The notes beneath the pieces were generated by a model, which saw only the letters and a list, made by a program, of their open reading frames with translations, was not told the origin of the DNA and made no database searches. Below are positions 58,101 through 64,000 of a stretch of DNA of 64,000 bases, in pieces (within the stretch, counting starts at the first letter, position 1; every line of letters starts with the position of its first letter). This DNA comes from Lentisphaerae bacterium ADurb.Bin082 (GTDB taxonomy: Bacteria; Verrucomicrobiota; Lentisphaeria; Oligosphaerales; Oligosphaeraceae), in assembly GCA_002070945.1 (NCBI GenBank), contig MWEG01000084.1:1-64000 (forward strand). Direction: 5' to 3'. The translations under genes were made by a program, and so were the position numbers.

Positions 58101-61100
58101 TGAGTTATTTCAGTGTCCGATGTCTGCCAGTCTTCTTGATGTCCATGACCCGACCAGCCAAGATGCCCGACCATCCAGAAATGCCACTCGCCAGCGTCAT
58201 TGAAACCTGGGTTGGCCAAGGTTGAGACCAGACGCCAGCGGAAGCCGATCTTGTCCGGCACTTCATTTTCCGGGTAATGGACATAGACTTCAAGAACAGC
58301 CTGGTCGAAGGCTTTTTCCGGATATGGCCCGGCTTGCAAGTAGCGGTTGCCATTGGCTTCCTCGATCACCTGCCACCTGGCTGGGTCGCGGAGCACGAAA
58401 ATCGCGTCAAAGCAATCCAGGATTTCGCTGAGTTCCTTGGCATTGCGGAACGTGAAACGGGTGACGCCGCTGCAAGGCGTCATTCCCCGGAAAACGCGGG
58501 CGCTGACGGTGACGTCGCCAGTGGCGTCATCAAGCTCGACGGGGACGCCTTCATACAACAGGCCGGGGCTGGTAGCCGACGGCACAGCGTCGCCGACAGC
58601 ATAGCGGACGGTCAGGCCCGGGTCGCCATAGGCGATCATCGTGAGTTGGAAGGGCTGGTTGAAGTACATGAACGCTGGCCATGGCATGTCGCCGCGCTCG
58701 AAATCCGGCTCCTTGGCCCGCTCGCCGCTAATGGAGAGCGTCGTCAGGCCGCGGTATATTCCGCCGTCAATCCATCCTGGCTGCCCCTGGGTAAAGAGGA
58801 TGAAAGCCTGGCCGCCCAGGTCGCCGCCGCCAGCATTAGGCTGCGACCCCAGGAACACGACATGGCGCAAATCGTCGTAACCGTCAAACACGCCCTCGCC
58901 CAGCGTCGTCACCGACGCCGGGATGACGGCTTCGTCAAACCCAGAGCAGCCGCTGAAAGCATAGTCGCCAATGCCGGTGACAGGCAGCCCACCCAGTTCA
59001 GCAGGGACTTCCAGGGCAAATGGATTCTCCGGGTTCTGATTATTAACGTAGGCCATAACCGTGACGCTGGCGCCGCCCGGATTGACCACATAGCCGAAGT
59101 TGCCTTCCAGCTTCGTAAACTGAATCTGGTCGATATATGCCGCCCCGCCGGAAGGCCTGCCCGCAAAGCCCCAACCGACCTGGAAGTTGCCCTCAGGAAT
59201 GACAACCGTGCACTTGACCCAGGTCTTAGGATTGTTCGTGTAGGAAGCAAGCTTCCGCACAGGAATAGGGCTGTCTATCTTGAAGCCATGCCAGATAGCG
59301 CTAGTCGGATCGTTCTCACCAAAGACGAGATTGATGCCTTTCCGATCCGGATAAATCCAGAACGAGAGCAGTCCCGGGCCGGTGACCTGTGCCAGCAGCT
59401 TTGTAATCCTGGGTGGGTTGTCCTCTGGGCCGCCAATATCGACCAGCACCGAACTGCCGCCGACCTTGAATTGGTTGGCGCTGACGCTCCAGTATTCCGA
59501 GTCTTCCACAGTGAAGTCCAGGGTGTAATTGTCAAGGGCGTCAGCATACTCGTTCCAGCGCAAATACGTCTTGGTCACCGTGCCGGAGCAGTGCTTGTAC
59601 ACGCCATTGACAAGGCGGACGGCGTGGGCGCGGAATGCTGTATTCATGGTCAAGCTGTATGTCCATTGCGCGGCGCCCGCAGCAAGGAAACCGCCGCTGC
59701 TTTGGCCAGGCGTCAAAATCGTCTGGACGAAAGTTGCGCCGTTGTCTTCCGAATGCTCGACCAGCAATTTGTCACCTGGCAAAGGCTGTTGCAACGTGAA
59801 CGTCACCACGACGCTGTCAAGGAAAGTAGGCCTGCCTGTCGGCGTGGTCATCGTTGGCAGCAGGAGCGGCTCGCCGACGAGGGATTCGGTCTGATAGCCG
59901 CTGAACCGCCCTTCGCCGTCCAGAACTCCCGCCCAGGCGGCCTGGTGATTAGCCTGATAGACGACCCAGGCCTTGTCAAGGAGCTCAGGAACGCTGGCCA
60001 TCCCCTCTTCCCCAACCACTGGCGGAGTTCCCATGAAAAACATGACTAAATTGTCGCAGAGGTCAAAGGCCAGATTTCCCACCGATATCACGCTGGCGGG
60101 AATGCGGACAGCCGGAAGGTCGATGCTGCCCACCTGGCCATCACCGGCCAGCATGCTTGGCGGCAAAGTCGTAATGCCCTCGGGGAGAATGCATTCACGC
60201 AGGCGGACATTGCCAGCAAAGCACCTATCGCCAAGGGTGATGTCGTTCCCGCCGCGGTCAGCGAACACGATGCTAGTCAAACCACTCCATTTGAACGCAT
60301 TGACGCCGATTTCCTGGACGGTCGCGGGGATGACGAGCGAACGCAGCGCCAGGCAGTACTCAAAGGCCGACTTGGGGATGATTGCTAACGCCTCAGGAAA
60401 CGCGATTTGCACCAGGCCAGAGCCATGAAAGGCCGATTCACCGAGTTCGGTCAAGCCTGCTGGCAAAGTCACCTGCTTTAAATTCTGGCAATAAGTAAAC
60501 GCCCTTGCCCCAATGTTTCGCAGAGTTGAAGGCAGAGTCACCGAAGCCAGGGAGCTGAATGAAAAGGCGTCCGCCTCAATGCGCCGCAGTCCTTCGGGCA
60601 AAACCACGTTCAAACGGTTTTTATCGTCAGCAAAGGCGCCTTCGCCGATGCTAGTGACCGGCTTTCCCGCAAACGTCGCTGGGACATTCACCTCGGCAGC
60701 CAGGCCGCAGTATGCCCAAACCGCATAGCTCTCGCCGTCTTCATTGAGCTGGTACACACACCCATACTCGTCCGCAGGATGCCAGCACACCTCGTCAAGC
60801 AGGAAATAATGCTCTGCTTGACCGGGCTGGCTAGGAAATTTCCAATTTTCAAAGCACCACTGCACCGTGTTCTGATTGGCCAACGGAAGCTTCAACTGGT
60901 AGAAACCCCATTCGCCGACCGAACCCATGCTGACTTCAATGGCTTGCGAACGAACGTCATTGATGTAGAAACTGAGTTCGCCGTTCCCAGCGCCCTTTGC
61001 CCAGAAAGTCAGCAGCCCAGAGCCGGTCAAGGTAGTGCTCAACATGCTGCGGAGGACAGGATTGTCGAATGAATCGCTGTAGCCGATGGCGCCGGAACGG

Positions 61101-61309
61101 GCTGCGGCCACGCCGTCATGCGTTGCTCCAGGCCCCGTCACCACAGTCCACGGGCAAGGCGGCTCCTGCGTGCTATAGGAGGTGAACTCCAACACGCCCC
61201 CAGGCGCGTTAAGCGCCTCATCCAACGTCGTCTGAGCCTGCATCAGACGACCGCTCAACATGACCAACACTAGAAGACACGCACACGAAAGATAGAATCG
61301 GTTGCTCAT
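46154..61309 (-). CDS. 5051-residue exported multidomain repeat protein
   Basis: The start at 61309 gives a signal peptide (MSNRFYLSCACLLVLVML, cleaved near LMQA); a GGGGGAAG stretch lies upstream. Domains in order, by approximate residue: jelly-roll domain (27-170), LRR_5/BspA repeats (195-450), a second jelly-roll (600-736), LRR_5 (736-830), about ten InlB-like repeats (1100-1855), Calx-beta domains (2035-2295), CARDB (2300-2425), carboxypeptidase-regulatory-like folds, and a Gly-rich, hydrophobic, Cys-containing stretch (2990-3130). Then come Ig-like Big_5 domains (3730-4085), a third jelly-roll (4215-4330), seven YDG/MBG repeats (4333-4920, six nearly identical) and a GW-type terminal domain (4923-5050). 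No catalytic domain was recognised. A surface adhesin or glycan-binding role is inferred. Long antisense frames over it are composition artefacts. Confidence 0.85.
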   Translation of the reverse strand: MSNRFYLSCACLLVLVMLSGRLMQAQTTLDEALNAPGGVLEFTSYSTQEPPCPWTVVTGPGATHDGVAAARSGAIGYSDSFDNPVLRSMLSTTLTGSGLLTFWAKGAGNGELSFYINDVRSQAIEVSMGSVGEWGFYQLKLPLANQNTVQWCFENWKFPSQPGQAEHYFLLDEVCWHPADEYGCVYQLNEDGESYAVWAYCGLAAEVNVPATFAGKPVTSIGEGAFADDKNRLNVVLPEGLRRIEADAFSFSSLASVTLPSTLRNIGARAFTYCQNLKQVTLPAGLTELGESAFHGSGLVQIAFPEALAIIPKSAFEYCLALRSLVIPATVQEIGVNAFKWSGLTSIVFADRGGNDITLGDRCFAGNVRLRECILPEGITTLPPSMLAGDGQVGSIDLPAVRIPASVISVGNLAFDLCDNLVMFFMGTPPVVGEEGMASVPELLDKAWVVYQANHQAAWAGVLDGEGRFSGYQTESLVGEPLLLPTMTTPTGRPTFLDSVVVTFTLQQPLPGDKLLVEHSEDNGATFVQTILTPGQSSGGFLAAGAAQWTYSLTMNTAFRAHAVRLVNGVYKHCSGTVTKTYLRWNEYADALDNYTLDFTVEDSEYWSVSANQFKVGGSSVLVDIGGPEDNPPRITKLLAQVTGPGLLSFWIYPDRKGINLVFGENDPTSAIWHGFKIDSPIPVRKLASYTNNPKTWVKCTVVIPEGNFQVGWGFAGRPSGGAAYIDQIQFTKLEGNFGYVVNPGGASVTVMAYVNNQNPENPFALEVPAELGGLPVTGIGDYAFSGCSGFDEAVIPASVTTLGEGVFDGYDDLRHVVFLGSQPNAGGGDLGGQAFILFTQGQPGWIDGGIYRGLTTLSISGERAKEPDFERGDMPWPAFMYFNQPFQLTMIAYGDPGLTVRYAVGDAVPSATSPGLLYEGVPVELDDATGDVTVSARVFRGMTPCSGVTRFTFRNAKELSEILDCFDAIFVLRDPARWQVIEEANGNRYLQAGPYPEKAFDQAVLEVYVHYPENEVPDKIGFRWRLVSTLANPGFNDAGEWHFWMVGHLGWSGHGHQEDWQTSDTEITQGGWLSGTLSFDDYWASQPNISQLKLDRFIVGAPKATPKVTVEPPGAGIVSYATTEWRPFLGTERMSVNDRVQFRVEPAPGYVLVEWQRYEPDDDQYVQYGTETQVEFQIRADEDGDQAENDFKVVLIAAVQVQVTLSEGGWWPQRYGYAQDEYTEAKLVDKDTELKFRPEALEGYVFTGWSDGVADIDRTIVCSQDIALQGNFTRCLDSAPQANVANTGDASEITFTSGKGKLTELNPDGTITYTISVAYPELYRFAGWQFDQDAVEVAQVNGSDLTVTLDWNRTKHFAPQATFYKQTRLTVRTAAGQENRGLLQVRKDNGDGEAILLDESGSANIDVGLTVWLKATPLDINRFERWNWQYGGNSNSSVDAEITVALRNYPSYQFTASFVAQAPLTLHVDPAGNGTGKFQVNGQDYQPGQHHDIGAQVNIKAIPDPNNRFVKWLDNESADPRRSVYIVPGDNAYTAQFVKTGMVTLKAKNIVTGEPGGGVTNVFTPDLGTDLTIMATALYGYRFVKWEDSGSTEPSRTIHIVNVDNQEFTALYQPVISVSASAPTGGGSFTGTGQKLHDEFPVTVTAVPYNGYRFDRWLDDPAAPAERVLEVGDIIDNRINLQAMFVRVCNVVVQPEQQQLGTVAITDDGGAEFTLAPDTGAYSAVVDAGAKISYQAIANPGCDFVRWTWDGSKNPVVTDMVIDHSCTFTAVFAQRATIHCSVKPGQEAWGEVAMTYEGAPAQSGPNFHVGKWIQIAATPQPNVRFVRWSDGSTSAVRNFQVAEGVKTYEAEFVRTSSVIVNLTSSTPGEEPPTMRWGFPWTAWLASGQKVVFDVEDDAGRDCLLQFYGQYGWSLPPEDGQTRTVLPQQNLVWDFQYSKITTGTLVGWLNPSNIGAKWRVKANPQTGYPGGEWLGSGASVVLEQGEYEIEFSQVVDDSGFETWHRPSVLILDQGEGATVTVAANQRHSFTGKYRKYIPDLELSFSPGEVSEGAGPSATVATLRRLPRVPGGETDRRESITVAFTPSEVRALIFPLSITIPAGRESVQFMIGVIDNDLRENTEILAEDGVTLGRGRIVRLNGLVSVPSSCNCSGAPSSGAEIFADLAIYDNDGPALQVTVNPSTMQEPLPPDNEKLYPNALTVRRNDRTGDGLPAITVKLWAFVNGVEDDSEFEFRQNGLRVDEVVIPAGELQVTVDIATLDDNEEDGNQLISVYADTNDEPPDEPGVKYTPGTCWVVVSDLSFPDYVVTSVAAPAEPLSGGDVYELELTLKNQGRMPMAGNIPLAVHASANDILNDQNRILETNYIGGLEVGQSASLRLNIPLEMAPGANWRFAVVVNPRSTLREVSLLNNTTWSEKFTVEASYRATAELADPAQVTSLMGQPVTLAGRTLRIDSDEPIGQVNADVYVIVNGVPRILPVTSDADGRFTVDFTPLPGEAGHVIVGACYPGLGSTEAQDEFDILGMRFVKSVCGNDIATKYVQWGVTMNDVNACTLQLSNRSPAPLSNLRAQLVNAPANCEVAWNDAGTDLILDELPGNATSTVTFTVKGTAPTEGRNYQYFTVRVTTVEGAALDIPAYFHAKPRYAQLALAPTALDVTMQLDPQNNRGTPRNIEVIIHNEGADETGPITVSLPNLTWMKLVGSNTLASIQPGESTSFLLTLTADANTPLNAPLSGALAINAPNAFAGVTLPFRATAVAEGTGRLTVDAIDNYTYYEAHAPHLAGALVVVRNPYTNEELARGVTLANGKVTLENLPIGFCKVTVSKEKHADYTNNVEIQPGRETTLVAFLDYQAITYSWDVVRVEIEDRYEVEMTVVYETNVPVPVVETIMPSKMPFLRPGETHAFSVILINKGLIRADDVEFALPEVFSAPQCAIAFNHPKGIYSLLPQQSITIPVVATGIAPTRSEDCPGYSLTLWSWECGFDRRWHQVKKVFSVEGTVCGPGGGGGYGYLLFGDWGGNPGGGGPGSSAAYVIEPNEGEKVIIDGDCEPCTNGMIFAITKCAIGFVPGLGTAVGVIDCIWGVWEASQEGTAYSWTTAGLNCAFNFATSNPIGNIASCILELATACDTALNLGTRSDENIHKPQWLVDSQEKLQIVIDQTEQRVAYFREIYGAPCWNDTDMEAVKAFFKAFMPLGLPNGVAVQVSDAQKASLLTVLPEGVEPTDLDAFVARWNRSVAYWETCGMDAFPDYPEGANPNDYLSLKRLFDLSREMARCEEKARLLGYESVEDLYLKVTEYMESQLRGTSSVCAQVTLKISQTVSLTREAFEGTLTLFNGHENKDMTDVRLQLVVTDALGKDCTDLFDISELPERFVELTAIDGDGVLGPKKTGSATVRFIPENAAAPVASKTYFFGGILAYTNPFSGETATIELTPVPLEVFPGPRLQMHYFLQRDILGDDPLTEAIEPSYPAELSVLVYNPGYGDAKNFRIDSGQPEITENDKDLLIDFALWDYDLEESTLNGQPNSAPLGQVNLGTIKAGGHGLAQWWMTASLQGHFVGMSATYTHLTSNGNPDICLIDGVAIHELHRSGQDFEGNTAFLVNDVFDPQDTPDTLWIGRDFANGVEPVPVDVYDACTVSGQAFAAGSEDPADPPTYSFTVTPQSGSAWFYVNIPQQVLAGYEIVSTARGAEEIPFRNCWLTDRTLPDGRDPVYETRLHVFDYFPSAAAHDYVVTLRKKAEVTLEVVGFGGIDSYVVPTALPHIDVFFSDSIRLSTFTAADVTLRREGQLVSQQALENLTFEKVAEDDHNKVYQYRIGNLGALTMNDGFYVLTVQAAGITNREGAAGQVGRQAMWVKSTAAYGGVSIARMEKVVLDGMQEGEYRVDIDFNGAVEAASVNRNGLTLTRDGQVVPLGEDVVASAGEWPGQFSFVGIDAYTRGDGVYRLRFDAAASGIVDQGGNASAATREITWTVDTTPPGHVDGLRIEVDDGIAADDGVTWGRNKTVIGVLPEGGLKVEILYRMTGTKVSAPLVSRQFAAGETAMNIPITLPVDGAITLTVRMTDAAGNSTDDSLDIFIDTIPLSAQFADWPTVSPAVTRLLFSAPILDANQIRAGLTLTVNGSAAGVDLSGLIITPTPGSDREYLLEGLNDCTRVSGMHLLRLDLGALKKKTSGLPGAGTCSAAWKMLYPLTPEEKLALPQAVNSGWTDFDSAGDAYWRVDEHVSADAPDAEPRQSVRSGAVGNGEISVLSLVVPGPGVLSFSWRVSSAADSDMLAFAVNGTVQQAISGVSDDWEVVEMPITGIGDQVLTWTYSRGHVAPVGQNCGWVDLVSYRKYYDVKFTVASRVYDGTTVATRTGELVGQGQMEGHEVGVTDANGAYAFATPHQGQRKPVALTGAELTGADADLYLLRIATGQADVCPKAITVGFTANDKVYDGGTAATVRDFVFPGLIDGDVLEVTATAHFAESKVGDWGVTINDGFTVTGNDHGNYEIDFAGDVTASITPKAIIVGFTADDKVYDGATVATVHDFVFPGIAEGDALEVTATAHFAESKVGAWAVTIDDGFTVTGNDEGNYALAFTEVTAQIKARTTEVTFMADDKVYDGASNATVHGFAFTNLVDGDALEMKAATAHFAESKVGRWNVTIEDGFTVTGNDDGNYAIAFAPVQAAITPKAITVGFTADDKVYDGSTAATVHDFVFPGIIDGDTLGVTATGIFAENKVGEWVVTIKAGFTVTGNDDGNYAIDFADNVTATITAKAIMVGFTADDKVYDGTAVATVRDFVFDGLVDGDALEVTATAHFAESKVGAWTVTIDDGFTVTGNDDGNYAIDFADNVTASITPKSITVGFTADDKEYDGTTVATVRDFVFPGVIEGDVLEVTAATAQFADSEVGKWAVTIDDGFTITGNEAGNYEFNFADDVKAEIRYNVQVIPVGWSMTVMFLDNLTDESAAAWANLGVMAFKDSTMQIQRGRHPDYGESYWVFNRDGKEVDLQGLKRFGQPAWMPSNDNGWVMTGSPAEDYVVPEGVLVWAWNGSVFVLIPPGEKLPAGSAAWFWQ
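46545..48310 (-). repeat. YDG/MBG coding repeats with about 250-bp period
   Basis: Six close copies around DKVYDG or DKEYDG, with starts about 250 bp apart, plus a more divergent first copy (SRVYDGTT). HFAESKVG and DGFTVTGND recur almost unchanged, which implies recent tandem duplication or gene conversion. Confidence 0.9.
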
Positions 61310-61347
61310 CTTGCTTCCCCCATAGCCTTGTAACTGCCACACGCCAA

Positions 61348-61353
61348 ATTATA
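61348..61353 (-). promoter_or_regulatory. Perfect TATAAT -10 box upstream of the giant gene
   Basis: TATAAT on the minus strand, 38 bp before the start at 61309. The -35 region is weak. Confidence 0.35.
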
Positions 61354-61690
61354 CAACAATAGACGCCGTGTCGACATGGCCGTGATGATGCCGACGCAGG
61401 CTTGAAAAAAATTCCACGGAAACAGAACCTGATCGTCAGTCCCCGACGACCACACCTCACTTTTCAAAAACGACCTGGTCAAGAGGCATCCGAAAAGCCC
61501 AACTTGACATCTTGCGCTTCTTCATGGGCATGGTGCCGACGTCCATTTTGTTGAGGCGTCCAAGCATACCAAGGCAAGGAGATGCAAAAGACAGAAAAAA
61601 ATATCACAAGTTTGATGTTTTACAATTCGGTGAAAAAAATTTTATGAAAAGCTAACAATGGCCAGCGATTGATGCGAGGGGCGAGGGTCT

Positions 61691-61725
61691 GAATGCGGAA
61701 TGCGGAATGCGGAATGCGGAATGCT
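61691..61725. repeat. Heptamer array GAATGCG x4 plus GAATGCT
   Basis: Five tandem heptamers. The last one has the sequence type of the array at 10668-10702 in the opposite orientation. Confidence 0.85.
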
Positions 61726-61755
61726 GAGGCGCATTTGTCATTCATCGTTCATCAG

Positions 61756-61797
61756 CTGCAGCGCCAGGTACCCCGGGTAACGCGCTTTAGTGGACAG
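61756..61797 (-). repeat. 42-bp dispersed repeat, copy 2
   Basis: Reverse complement of copy 1 (8315-8356) at 37 of 42 positions. Its GTCCACTAA supplies the last two codons and the stop of the glycyl radical enzyme gene. Confidence 0.8.
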
Positions 61798-63895
61798 CGA
61801 GTTCAGTTCTTGCGATGATCATTTCCTGCCATTTTTTGTCAAGGGTGGTGAAGCGTGCCGACCATCCCGAGATTCTTACAGACAGGTTGGGGTAACGTTC
61901 TGGATGGAGTTGTGCGTCACGAAGAATGCGGCTGTCCGCGACGTCAATTTGCAGATAGGCTCCGCCTTGCTCCACAAAGGTCTTCATGAATGCGACGAGG
62001 GAGTCCAACCCCGCTTCACCTTGGATTGCGGATGGGTGGAGCTTCATGTCTAGCGGAGTTCCGTTGCTGAGCTTGGTGAAGTCGTGTTTGCAGAACGAGT
62101 TGATGACGGCGGTTGGCCCGTGCTTTTCGGTTCCTGGCGTCGGAGACAGGTTTGGAGCAAGGAGGATTTCACGCTTAGCACCAAAGGCGGTTGCCAAGCG
62201 TTTTGGAGCGAAGGCGAGCTCGCGCCCAAAGGTCGAGATGCCGACAGGGGTGAGGACTCCAGACGGTGTCGAGGTCTGCTTTGAGTAGATTTGGACGTAT
62301 GCGTCGAAGACCTGCCTGGCGAATTGATCCGCCTGGTCGTTGTCGTTTCCGTAATACTCGATTGAGGATGCGACTTGGACTCTGAGTTGTTCGTTGCCCT
62401 CCCAGTTGTCCAGCATGCACTGCCGCAATTGATCCAAGGTGACGAGCCTGTCGTTGAAGACGAAGACATTGATGGCGTGGAACGAGTTTGCGACATCTGG
62501 GAGACCGCCAGCATGGGCTGCCCGAACTGAGTAGCGCGCACCGCGATTGGCGTACGATTTGCCACGCTTGATACAATCGTCAACTATGATTGAGAGGACA
62601 AGCGCTGGGTCGCTGGGGTCAGAGAAAGCATTGTCCTGGGTTTTCGCGAGACCTTCAGCGTGCTTTGCCATCAGGTCTTTCCAGGCGTCAAAGAGTTGCT
62701 GAGTCGAGGCGAACTGCGGCCAGGAACTCGGTTGGTTTCGTAGCGTTTCATCTTCGCCAAAGAGCGCATGTTGGAAGATTTGGAGCGCGTCGAAGGGGAT
62801 GTAGCCGAAGGCGGTCTTGCCTCCGATGATCGTTTCCCAACAGCCGTCGTTGGTGAAGGCGAATGCCTGCTCCCCATAGCCGAAGTTTTGCAGAGCCTGA
62901 AGGACGATGTCCTCATTGTAGATAGAGACGATGCCACCGCCATGACGCTGAACCGAAGCGATTTTTCGTAGAATCGAATCCGGAGTGCGCTTGTTGATGC
63001 GTACGGCAATGGGGTAATCAGAGATGTGCAACTCTTCAACGACGTCCAAAATAAGCTCGGCGACAGCGGGATCAATGTCCTGCTTCCCGGAATCGTCAAC
63101 GCCCAGAAGAATGATGTTTTGGTAGTGCTGCGCGTCACCCGAGCCTTGCTGGATGCCTTTCCATTCGGTTCCCTTGATCCAAAAATGCGCGATGAGTTCA
63201 CGCGCTTCGTCAAGAGTGATTCGACCTTGAGCCAGGTCCTCTTTCAAATACGGCGCCAGCAATTGGTCGATTCGCCCGAGACCAGACCAGTTTCCGCAGA
63301 GCCGTTGGAATTCGAAGTGGAACCAAAATGCCTGCAGTGCTTCATAGAAATTGGTTGCAGGGTATTCTGGGACTTGCTTGAGGACCTTGAGGATGGGTTG
63401 CGCGTAATTGGATGCATCCGGCAGCTCGTCCACCAGGCGTCGATGCCAGATTCGCATGGCGTCGACGACCTCCAGGCAAGCATCAAGGAAGTCATATTCC
63501 TCTTCGGTATGCTGTGGAGCGGCGAGTGATTGGCGGATTTCTGCTTCGAGTCCAGAGAGTCCAATAGTGACTGCTTTTGCGAGGTTCGCAGTCGTATGGC
63601 TATGTCCTCGGAATCGCCCGCCTGGCATGGCGTGTTGAACACCCTGCAAATACGTTGCCGAGCCGACCAGACGCTCCTGCGGCAGGATGCAAAGTGGCGC
63701 GTTCTCGGCGATTTTCCTTGCGTTTTCAGCGTACTGCCTGGGGAGCGTCCGTCCGCCAGGCTCGTCCAACTCGAAGTTGCAGGTGGCAATTCTGTCCTTG
63801 ATTTTGGATGTATTCAGGTAAAGCTTCGCCAGTTGGAGGGTTTCCTGGGAGAGTCGATTAGGGACTTCATAGCCAAGATAATGCAATGATTTCAT
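61787..63895 (-). CDS. Glycyl radical enzyme of the pyruvate formate-lyase family, unknown substrate
   Basis: A 702-residue oxygen-sensitive enzyme. The PFL-type barrel is clear: ERLVGSAT near the N-terminus, FEFQRLCGNWSGLGRIDQ, and the active-site cysteine in NDGCWETIIGG near residue 352. The C-terminal glycyl radical loop reads SVRISGWSARF near 676, where family members usually have RVxGY. The protein is shorter than PFL (about 760) and most diol dehydratases (about 790). An activating radical SAM protein is required; none is visible here, though the truncated upstream gene could be it. The last residues and the stop come from a dispersed repeat. The catalysed reaction cannot be read from the sequence. 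Confidence 0.85.
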   Translation of the reverse strand: MKSLHYLGYEVPNRLSQETLQLAKLYLNTSKIKDRIATCNFELDEPGGRTLPRQYAENARKIAENAPLCILPQERLVGSATYLQGVQHAMPGGRFRGHSHTTANLAKAVTIGLSGLEAEIRQSLAAPQHTEEEYDFLDACLEVVDAMRIWHRRLVDELPDASNYAQPILKVLKQVPEYPATNFYEALQAFWFHFEFQRLCGNWSGLGRIDQLLAPYLKEDLAQGRITLDEARELIAHFWIKGTEWKGIQQGSGDAQHYQNIILLGVDDSGKQDIDPAVAELILDVVEELHISDYPIAVRINKRTPDSILRKIASVQRHGGGIVSIYNEDIVLQALQNFGYGEQAFAFTNDGCWETIIGGKTAFGYIPFDALQIFQHALFGEDETLRNQPSSWPQFASTQQLFDAWKDLMAKHAEGLAKTQDNAFSDPSDPALVLSIIVDDCIKRGKSYANRGARYSVRAAHAGGLPDVANSFHAINVFVFNDRLVTLDQLRQCMLDNWEGNEQLRVQVASSIEYYGNDNDQADQFARQVFDAYVQIYSKQTSTPSGVLTPVGISTFGRELAFAPKRLATAFGAKREILLAPNLSPTPGTEKHGPTAVINSFCKHDFTKLSNGTPLDMKLHPSAIQGEAGLDSLVAFMKTFVEQGGAYLQIDVADSRILRDAQLHPERYPNLSVRISGWSARFTTLDKKWQEMIIARTELAVH

Positions 63896-63921
63896 AACTT
63901 CGGGTTCGCGAGATTGTGGAC

Positions 63922-63999
63922 TTACTGGTAGAGGATGGATTCAATGCCGCAGAGTTCCATGAACCTCTCAATTCGCGTAGAAACATAGCTGTCGTATGC
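63922..63999 (-). CDS. C-terminal end of a gene running in from the right edge
   Basis: An open frame of 25 codons ending in TAA at 63922 reads AYDSYVSTRIERFMELCGIE and ends SILYQ. Its stop lies 26 bp before the glycyl radical enzyme start on the same strand, so the two genes are likely cotranscribed. The family cannot be identified from so few residues; an activating enzyme is one possibility but is unsupported. Confidence 0.5.
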   Translation of the reverse strand, partial: AYDSYVSTRIERFMELCGIESILYQ

Positions 64000-64000
64000 C

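Larger units (their letters stand above)
61310..61786. other. Intergenic region upstream of the giant gene
   Basis: It contains the -10 box at 61348-61353, a GCGAGGGGCGAG word (61674-61685, also at 23179-23190), the GAATGCG heptamer array (61691-61725) and most of the second 42-bp repeat. No gene seen. Confidence 0.6.

Overview
The window is a GC-rich bacterial chromosome segment, about 60% G+C in the housekeeping genes and lower elsewhere. It combines very large exported multidomain proteins (5051, 2251 and 1771 residues), glycoside-hydrolase-like proteins, a NahK-like sugar kinase and a glycyl radical enzyme. That mix suggests an anaerobic, glycan-degrading member of the PVC superphylum, most plausibly Lentisphaerota (Victivallis-like) or a relative. 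This is an inference from gene content; there is no rRNA or tRNA in the window to confirm it.

Layout. 1-1156: repeat-containing DNA with a possible remnant of an exported protein. 1157-7912 (-): a membrane-anchored subtilisin-type protease fused to a phospholipase-C-like domain, adhesion-type repeats and a C-terminal SUMF1-like domain. 7913-8686: repeat-rich intergenic DNA. 8687-10438 (-): a two-gene unit, a sugar-phosphate-isomerase-like protein then cysteine synthase, with a good sigma70-type promoter. 10686-11402 (-): DUF374 acyltransferase. 11581-17720 (+): galU-type pyrophosphorylase, dprA, topA (unusual C-terminus) and a family 2 glycosyltransferase. 17823-28590: exported GH42-like protein, exported prenyltransferase-fold-like protein, exported GHL10-type hydrolase (-) and the kinase.

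28672-45743 is an accessory island. A serine recombinase (-) is followed by three large co-directional genes: an SNF2-type helicase, an Eco57I/PglX-type adenine methyltransferase, and a 1799-residue DEAD/DEAH helicase with a DUF1998 region and a Vsr/DUF559-like C-terminus. The order matches class 1 DISARM (drmD-drmMI-drmA-drmB-drmC), except that the drmA and drmB functions appear fused and no drmC-type PLD gene is present. I read it as a compact DISARM-like anti-phage system. A complete-looking group II intron (-) with a recognisable domain V sits just downstream.

46154-61309 (-) is one gene for a 5051-residue exported protein built from LRR_5, InlB-like, Calx-beta, CARDB, Ig-like and near-identical YDG/MBG repeats. 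It ends in a domain also present in the protease protein. 61787-63895 (-) is a glycyl radical enzyme, preceded by the last 25 codons of another gene at the right edge.

Dispersed repeats run through the intergenic DNA: a 42-bp element, heptamer arrays, a TTAATGTGC motif, GTCCA arrays and CCCCAGG palindromes. Two of them supply the stop codons of neighbouring genes.
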